Both the position numbers and the translations under genes were made by a program. The notes under the pieces are model-generated. The model was not told the origin of the DNA. It saw only the letters and a program-made list of their open reading frames with translations, and searched no databases. Shown here one piece after another: positions 59,483 through 64,000 of a DNA stretch of 64,000 nucleotides. Origin of the DNA: Kitasatospora fiedleri (GTDB lineage: Bacteria > Actinomycetota > Actinomycetes > Streptomycetales > Streptomycetaceae); contig NZ_OX419519.1 of assembly GCF_948472415.1 (NCBI RefSeq), forward strand, positions 6,849,001 through 6,913,000, in the 5' to 3' direction. Each line of letters starts with the position of its first letter. Position 1 is the stretch's first letter.

Positions 59483-60496
59483 ATGACACGACGACTTGCC
59501 GAGGTGGCGAAGAAGGTCGGGGTCAGCGAGGCGACCGTCAGCCGGGTGCTGAACGAGAAGCCCGGTGTCTCCGAAGCGACCAGGGCGGCCGTTCTCACCG
59601 CCCTCGACGTGCTCGGTTACGAGCGGCCCACCCAGTTGCGCGGGGAGCGGGCCCGGCTGATCGGGCTGGTCCTGCCGGAGCTGGGCAACCCGATCTTCCC
59701 GGCGTTCGCCGAGGCGGTGGGCGGCGCGCTGGCCGGCCAGGGGTTCACGCCGGTGCTGTGCACCCAGACCGCGGGCGGGGTCTCCGAGGCCGACTACGTC
59801 GACCTGCTGCTGGAGCAGCACGTCTCCGGCGTGGTGTTCTTCGGCGGCCTCTACGCCCAGGGCGACGCCCCGCACGACCACTACCAGCGGCTGGCCGAAC
59901 GCAGCCTGCCCACCGTGCTGCTGAACGCGGCGATCGACCACCTGGACTTCCCCCGGGTCTCCTGCGACGACGCGGTGGCGGTCGAGCAGGCCTTCGGCCA
60001 CCTGCGCCAGTTGGGGCACACCAGGATCGGCCTGGTGCTCGGCCCGCTGGACCACATGCCCTCGCAGCGCAAGCTCGCCGCGGCCCGGGCCGTGGTGGCC
60101 AAGCTGGGCCTGGAGCTGCCGGAACAGCACGTCGAGCGGGCGCTGTTCAGCCTGGAGGGCGGCCAGGCGGCCACCACCCGGCTGCTGCGCCAGGGCGTCA
60201 CCGGCGTGGTCTGCGCGAGCGACCCGCTGGCCCTGGGCGCGGTCCGCGCGGTGCGCCGGGCCGGGCTCGCGGTGCCGGACGACGTGTCGGTGGTCGGGTA
60301 CGACGACTCCTCGTTCATGATGTGCACCGACCCGCCGCTGACCACCGTCCGGCAGCCGATCGAGGCGATGGGCCGGGCGGTGGTGGACCTGCTGGTCGGC
60401 GAGATCGCCGGGGTCCGGGTCACCCACGACGAGCTGCTGTTCGAGCCCGAGCTGGTGGTGCGCGGCTCGACCGCGCCGGCCCGCGAGCGGAGCTGA
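59483..60496 (+). CDS. LacI-family transcriptional regulator
   Basis: A 337-residue repressor. N-terminal HTH RRLAEVAKKVGVSEATVSRV and hinge LNEKPGVSEATRAAV (residues about 2-40), then a periplasmic-binding-like sugar domain: LIGLVLPELGNPIFPAFAEA, VSVVGYDDSSFMMCTDPPLT, RQPIEAMGRAVVDLLV. ATG 59483 is chosen over an in-frame upstream start. Probably senses a sugar and may control itself and the downstream secreted enzyme. Confidence 0.9.
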   Translation: MTRRLAEVAKKVGVSEATVSRVLNEKPGVSEATRAAVLTALDVLGYERPTQLRGERARLIGLVLPELGNPIFPAFAEAVGGALAGQGFTPVLCTQTAGGVSEADYVDLLLEQHVSGVVFFGGLYAQGDAPHDHYQRLAERSLPTVLLNAAIDHLDFPRVSCDDAVAVEQAFGHLRQLGHTRIGLVLGPLDHMPSQRKLAAARAVVAKLGLELPEQHVERALFSLEGGQAATTRLLRQGVTGVVCASDPLALGAVRAVRRAGLAVPDDVSVVGYDDSSFMMCTDPPLTTVRQPIEAMGRAVVDLLVGEIAGVRVTHDELLFEPELVVRGSTAPARERS

Positions 60497-60546
60497 TCAG
60501 CAGCAGGTAGCGGGCCCCTGACGGGGGGTCACGACGGAACCGCCGA

Positions 60547-60579
60547 GCGGGCGGGCACTTCGGTGCCCGTCCGCTTTTT
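60547..60579 (+). terminator. rho-independent terminator after lacI
   Basis: 12-bp stem GCGGGCGGGCAC with complement (one G-U), TTCG loop and a TTTTT tail, 50 nt after the regulator stop. Confidence 0.9.
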
Positions 60580-60605
60580 CGTGTGCGCGGACTTGGACCG
60601 ATCCG

Positions 60606-60634
60606 TTGACATGCTCGTAGCGCCGCTGTAACTC
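60606..60634 (+). promoter_or_regulatory. promoter of secreted multidomain gene
   Basis: -35 TTGACA (60606-60611), 17-nt spacer, -10 TAACTC (60629-60634). The leader of about 60 nt carries a perfect inverted repeat AGAAGAT-TGTC-ATCTTCT at 60662-60679. Confidence 0.6.
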
Positions 60635-60661
60635 TTGGCTGCCATCACGCAAAAGATGGAC

Positions 60662-60679
60662 AGAAGATTGTCATCTTCT
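60662..60679. promoter_or_regulatory. inverted repeat in 5' leader
   Basis: AGAAGAT-TGTC-ATCTTCT, 20 nt before the start codon and just ahead of the AGGGA ribosome site. It could be an operator or an mRNA hairpin. Confidence 0.5.
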
Positions 60680-60699
60680 CGACCTTATGAAGGGACGTC

Positions 60700-63600
60700 A
60701 TGAGATCGAAGCGCATAACCGCGCGGCTGACGGCGTCGTCGGCCACGCTGGGAATGCTCCTGCTCGCCGGGCCCCTCCTCCCGGCGGCACAGGCGGCGGG
60801 AGGGCCGAACCTGGCCCTCGGCAAGGCCGTCACCGCCTCCAGCACCAACGGCACGTTCGGCGCCGGCAACGTCAACGACGGCAGCCAGGACAGCTACTGG
60901 GAGTCCAACGGCCTCGCCTCCGCGCAGTGGGTCCAGGTCGACCTCGGCTCGGCGGCCTCCATCGACACGGTGGTGCTCAAGGTCCCCGGCTCCTGGGGCG
61001 CCCGGACCGAGACGCTCAGCGTGCTCGGCTCCACCGACGGCAGCAACTTCTCCACCATCACCGCCTCGGCGAACTACACCTTCGACCCGGCCTCCGGCGA
61101 CAAGGCGACGATCTCCTTCGGGGCCACCACCGCCCGGTACGTGCGGGTCAACATCACCGCCAACACCGGCTGGCAGTCCGCCCAGGTCTCCGAGCTCGAG
61201 GTCTACGGCGCCACCTCCGCCTCCGCGAACCTGCTGGCCGGCCGCACCTTCACCGCCAGCGGCTACTCGCAGACCTACGTGGCCGGCAACGTCGGCGACA
61301 GCAACCAGGCCACCTACTGGGAGAGCGCCAACAACGCCTTCCCACAGTGGGTCCAGGGCGACCTCGGCTCGGCCGTCCCGGTCAACAAGCTGGTGCTGAA
61401 GCTGCCGACCGGCTGGGAGAAGCGCACCGAGACGCTCAAGGTCCAGGGCTCCACCGACGGCAGCAACTTCACCGACCTGGTGGCCTCGGCCGGCTACGTG
61501 TTCGACCCGGCCGCCGGCAACGCGGTGACCGTCAACCTGTCGACCACCACCACCCGGTACCTGCGGCTGACCTTCACCGGCAACACCGCCTGGCCGGCCG
61601 GCCAGCTCTCCGAGTTCGAGGCGTACGGCCCGACCTCCGGCGACACCCAGGCCCCCAGCGCCCCGTCCAACCTGGCCTACACCTCGCCCGCCTCCGGCCA
61701 GATCAAGCTGACCTGGGGCGCGGCCAGTGACAACGTGGGCGTCACCGGCTACGACGTCTACGCCAACGGCGCGCTGCTCACCTCGGTGTCGGGCACCACC
61801 CTGACCTACACCGACAGCCGCCCGGACAGCGCCACGGTGTCGTACTACGTGAAGGCGAAGGACGCGGCGGGCAACCAGTCCGCGGCCTCCAACACCGTCA
61901 CCCGCACCGGCCAGGGCGGCGACACCCAGGCCCCCAGCGCCCCGTCCAACCTGGCGTACACCTCGCCGGCCTCCGGCCAGGTCAAGCTGACCTGGGGCGC
62001 GGCCGGCGACAACGTGGGCGTCACCGGCTACGACGTGTACGCCAACGGCGCGCTGCGCGGCAGCGTCAGCGGCACCACCCTGACGTACACCGACAGCCAG
62101 CCGGACACCGCGACCGTCTCGTACTACGTGAAGGCGAAGGACGCGGCGGGCAACCAGTCCGCGGCCTCCAACACCGTGGTGCGCACCGGCACCGGCACCG
62201 GGACGGGCACCAACCTGGCGGCGGGCAAGCCGATCACGGCCTCCTCGTCCACCTTCACCTTCGTGGCGACCAACGCCAACGACAACGACACCTCCACCTA
62301 CTGGGAGAGCGCGGCGGGCAGCTACCCGAGCACCCTCGCGGTGAAGCTGGGCGCGAACGCGACCACCAGCGCGGTGGTGGTCAAGCTCAACCCGGGCTCG
62401 GCGTGGGGCGCCCGCACCCAGACCATCGAGGTGGACGGCCGCGAGCAGAGCGCGAGCGGCTTCAGCACCCTCGTCCCGGCGCAGAGCTACAGCTTCGACC
62501 CGGCGAGCGGCAACACCGTCACCATCCCGGTGAGCGCGACCGTCGCCGACGTGCAGCTGAAGTTCACCACCAACTCCGGCTCCAGCGGCGCCCAGGCCGC
62601 CGAGTTCCAGGTGATCGGCGTCCCGGCCCCCAACCCGGACCTGACCGTCACCTCGGTGAGCAGCAACCCGGCCACCCCCGTGGAGACCGACACCCCGACC
62701 CTGTCGGCGGTGGTGAAGAACACCGGCACCAACGCCTCCGGCGCCACCTCGGTGAACTTCTACCTCGGCGCCACCAAGGTCGGCTCGGCCAACGTCGGCG
62801 CCCTCGCGGCCGGCGCCTCCGCCACCGTCTCCGCGCAGATCCCGGCGCAGAACGCGGGCAGCTACCAGCTGACCGCGAAGGTCGACGAGGACAACAAGGT
62901 CATCGAGCAGGACGAGACCAACAACTCGTTCACCGCCGCGAGCGCCCTGACGGTCAACCAGGTCGCCTCCTCCGACCTGGTCGCCGCCCCCTCGACCTGG
63001 TCGCCCTCCAACCCGGCGAACGGCAGCGCGGTGAACTTCACCGTCGCGGTCAAGAACCAGGGCACGGTGGCCAGCGCCGCCGGCAGCCACGGCATCACGG
63101 TGACCGTCTCGGACGCCACCACCGGCACCGTGCTGAAGACCCTGACCGGCGCGTACAGCGGCACGCTCGCCCCCGGCGCCACCAGCAGCCCGGTCTCGCT
63201 GGGCAGTTGGACCGCCGCCAACGGCCGCTACACCGTCAAGACGGTGATCGCCAACGACGGCAACGAACTGCCGGTCAAGCAGGCCAACAACACCTCCACC
63301 CAGTCCCTGTACGTCGGCCGCGGCGCCAACCTGCCGTTCGACAACTACGAGGCCGAGGACGGCGTGCTGGCCGGCGGTGCCCAGGTGGTCGGCCCCAACC
63401 GCACCATCGGCGACGTGGCGGGCGAGGCGTCCGGCCGCAAGGCCGTCACGCTGAACACCACCGGCTCCTCGGTGGAGTTCACCACCAAGGCCGCGACCAA
63501 CACCCTGGTCACCCGGTTCTCCATCCCGGACGCGGCCGGCGGTGACGGCACCAACGCCACCCTGAACGTCTACGTCGACGGCACCTTCCTCAAGGCGATC

Positions 63601-64000
63601 GACCTGACCTCCAAGTACGCCTGGCTGTACGGCTCCGAGACCGCCCCGGGCAACGGCCCGAGCGCCGGCAGCCCGCGGCACATCTACGACGAGGCCAACG
63701 TCCTGCTGGGCACCACCGTCCCGGCCGGTCACAAGATCAAGCTGCAGAAGGACTCGGCGAACACCTCGCAGTACGCGATCGACTTCGTCAGCCTGGAGCA
63801 GGCCACCCAGGTCGCCAACCCGGACCCGGCCAAGTACGTGGTCCCGACCGGCTTCGCGCAGGGCGACGTGCAGGCGGCCCTGGACAAGGTCCGGATGGAC
63901 ACCACCGGCACCCTGGTCGGCGTCTACCTCCCGGCCGGCGACTACCAGACCGCGAACAAGTTCCAGGTCTACGGCAAGCCGGTGAAGGTCGTCGGCGCGG
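60700..64000 (+). CDS. large secreted discoidin/FN3/CARDB protein, probable alpha-1,3-glucanase, 3'-truncated
   Basis: At least 1100 residues, running off the window. Signal peptide (LTASSATLGMLLLAGPLLPA, AQAA). Two F5/8-type C (discoidin, CBM32-like) domains (NLALGKAVTASSTNGTFGAG; NLLAGRTFTASGYSQTYVAG), two nearly identical FN3 domains, a third discoidin domain, two CARDB-like domains (PDLTVTSVSSNPATPVETDT; SDLVAAPSTWSPSNPANGSA), then a CBM6/35-like part starting FDNYEAEDGVLAGGAQVVGP. The last visible part (VQAALDKVRMDTTGTLVGVY, LPAGDYQT) begins a beta-helix domain as in GH87 alpha-1,3-glucanases. The catalytic residues lie beyond the window, so GH87 is an inference. Confidence 0.82.
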   Translation, partial: MRSKRITARLTASSATLGMLLLAGPLLPAAQAAGGPNLALGKAVTASSTNGTFGAGNVNDGSQDSYWESNGLASAQWVQVDLGSAASIDTVVLKVPGSWGARTETLSVLGSTDGSNFSTITASANYTFDPASGDKATISFGATTARYVRVNITANTGWQSAQVSELEVYGATSASANLLAGRTFTASGYSQTYVAGNVGDSNQATYWESANNAFPQWVQGDLGSAVPVNKLVLKLPTGWEKRTETLKVQGSTDGSNFTDLVASAGYVFDPAAGNAVTVNLSTTTTRYLRLTFTGNTAWPAGQLSEFEAYGPTSGDTQAPSAPSNLAYTSPASGQIKLTWGAASDNVGVTGYDVYANGALLTSVSGTTLTYTDSRPDSATVSYYVKAKDAAGNQSAASNTVTRTGQGGDTQAPSAPSNLAYTSPASGQVKLTWGAAGDNVGVTGYDVYANGALRGSVSGTTLTYTDSQPDTATVSYYVKAKDAAGNQSAASNTVVRTGTGTGTGTNLAAGKPITASSSTFTFVATNANDNDTSTYWESAAGSYPSTLAVKLGANATTSAVVVKLNPGSAWGARTQTIEVDGREQSASGFSTLVPAQSYSFDPASGNTVTIPVSATVADVQLKFTTNSGSSGAQAAEFQVIGVPAPNPDLTVTSVSSNPATPVETDTPTLSAVVKNTGTNASGATSVNFYLGATKVGSANVGALAAGASATVSAQIPAQNAGSYQLTAKVDEDNKVIEQDETNNSFTAASALTVNQVASSDLVAAPSTWSPSNPANGSAVNFTVAVKNQGTVASAAGSHGITVTVSDATTGTVLKTLTGAYSGTLAPGATSSPVSLGSWTAANGRYTVKTVIANDGNELPVKQANNTSTQSLYVGRGANLPFDNYEAEDGVLAGGAQVVGPNRTIGDVAGEASGRKAVTLNTTGSSVEFTTKAATNTLVTRFSIPDAAGGDGTNATLNVYVDGTFLKAIDLTSKYAWLYGSETAPGNGPSAGSPRHIYDEANVLLGTTVPAGHKIKLQKDSANTSQYAIDFVSLEQATQVANPDPAKYVVPTGFAQGDVQAALDKVRMDTTGTLVGVYLPAGDYQTANKFQVYGKPVKVVGA
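61642..62199 (+). repeat. 279-bp direct repeat encoding tandem FN3 domains
   Basis: Two consecutive 279-bp units begin at 61642 and 61921 with GACACCCAGGCCCCCAGCGC and are almost identical in DNA, which suggests recent duplication. Confidence 0.85.

Noticed and set aside
60685..63732. A 1015-codon minus-strand frame
   Set aside because: Composition is Gly/Val/Arg/His-rich with no domain, and it mirrors the secreted discoidin/FN3 protein encoded on the plus strand, which has a signal peptide and clear domains.

Overview
The window is high-GC actinomycete DNA of the Streptomyces/Kitasatospora type. The evidence is dense GC-rich coding sequence with many GTG and TTG starts, several apparently leaderless promoters (a TANNNT box about 7 nt before the start codon), a short and a long chaplin gene, a mycothiol ligase (mshC), DUF5703, DUF3090 and SCO1664-family genes, and XRE/DUF5753 with DUF6879 regulators. 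From memory, the chaplin pair and the DUF3090 - SCO1664 - mshC - PAC2 block resemble the SCO1660s-1670s region of the S. coelicolor core chromosome.

Layout. 1-3 kb: the 3' end of a GH13 glucosidase and an overlapping trehalose-synthase-like GH13 gene. 3-4.5 kb: a small iron-permease-like protein and an SDR. 4.7-7.8 kb: an unusual locus in which two tRNA-like sequences precede, and two more follow, a divergent zinc-knuckle SDR gene; an RNase-inhibitor-type LRR gene comes next, all on the same strand. 7.8-10.6 kb: an SDR, an acyl-CoA dehydrogenase and a divergent TetR gene with a palindromic operator. 10.7-16 kb: a zinc-ribbon protein, secreted proteins including a GH16-like enzyme with a duplicated N-terminal module, a lone type II thioesterase, and a SigE-type sigma factor with a membrane partner. 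16.1-18.3 kb: a STAND (NB-ARC) NTPase with TPRs. 18.3-25.3 kb: a glycerophosphotransferase-like protein, a Tat-exported amine oxidase, a membrane protein, an XRE/DUF6879 module and tRNA-Leu. 25.6-30 kb: an M20 peptidase, the two chaplins, DUF5703 and an acidic protein. 30-32.6 kb: a decaying region with a TPR pseudogene, an ArsR/SRPBCC operon and an internally deleted ISAs1-type transposase. 32.6-37.3 kb: a RecD-like protein with a lost Walker A, an aldo/keto reductase and an F420-type luciferase-like oxidoreductase.

37.3-49.8 kb (minus strand) is a compact biosynthetic operon. In transcription order it encodes a stand-alone condensation domain, a tandem ATP-grasp ligase, an MFS exporter, an acyl carrier protein, an SDR, an AMP-dependent acyl ligase, a left-handed-beta-helix acyltransferase, a CmlS-type flavin halogenase and a small alpha/beta hydrolase. 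A hairpin follows, then a cation/proton antiporter. The set predicts a carrier-bound acyl group that is chlorinated and coupled to amino acids. No NRPS or PKS module is present.

50-60 kb is conserved housekeeping: a TrkA/CASTOR-like channel protein, CorA, a histidine phosphatase, DUF3090, SCO1664, mshC, PAC2, a zinc alcohol dehydrogenase and a LacI regulator with an operator palindrome. The window ends inside a large secreted multi-domain protein (discoidin, FN3, CARDB) that resembles alpha-1,3-glucanases.

Quality note: at least seven genes show a single-base deletion inside a C or G run, with the correct protein continuing in the next frame. This looks like systematic homopolymer error more than real gene decay, so these genes are annotated as single frameshifted genes.
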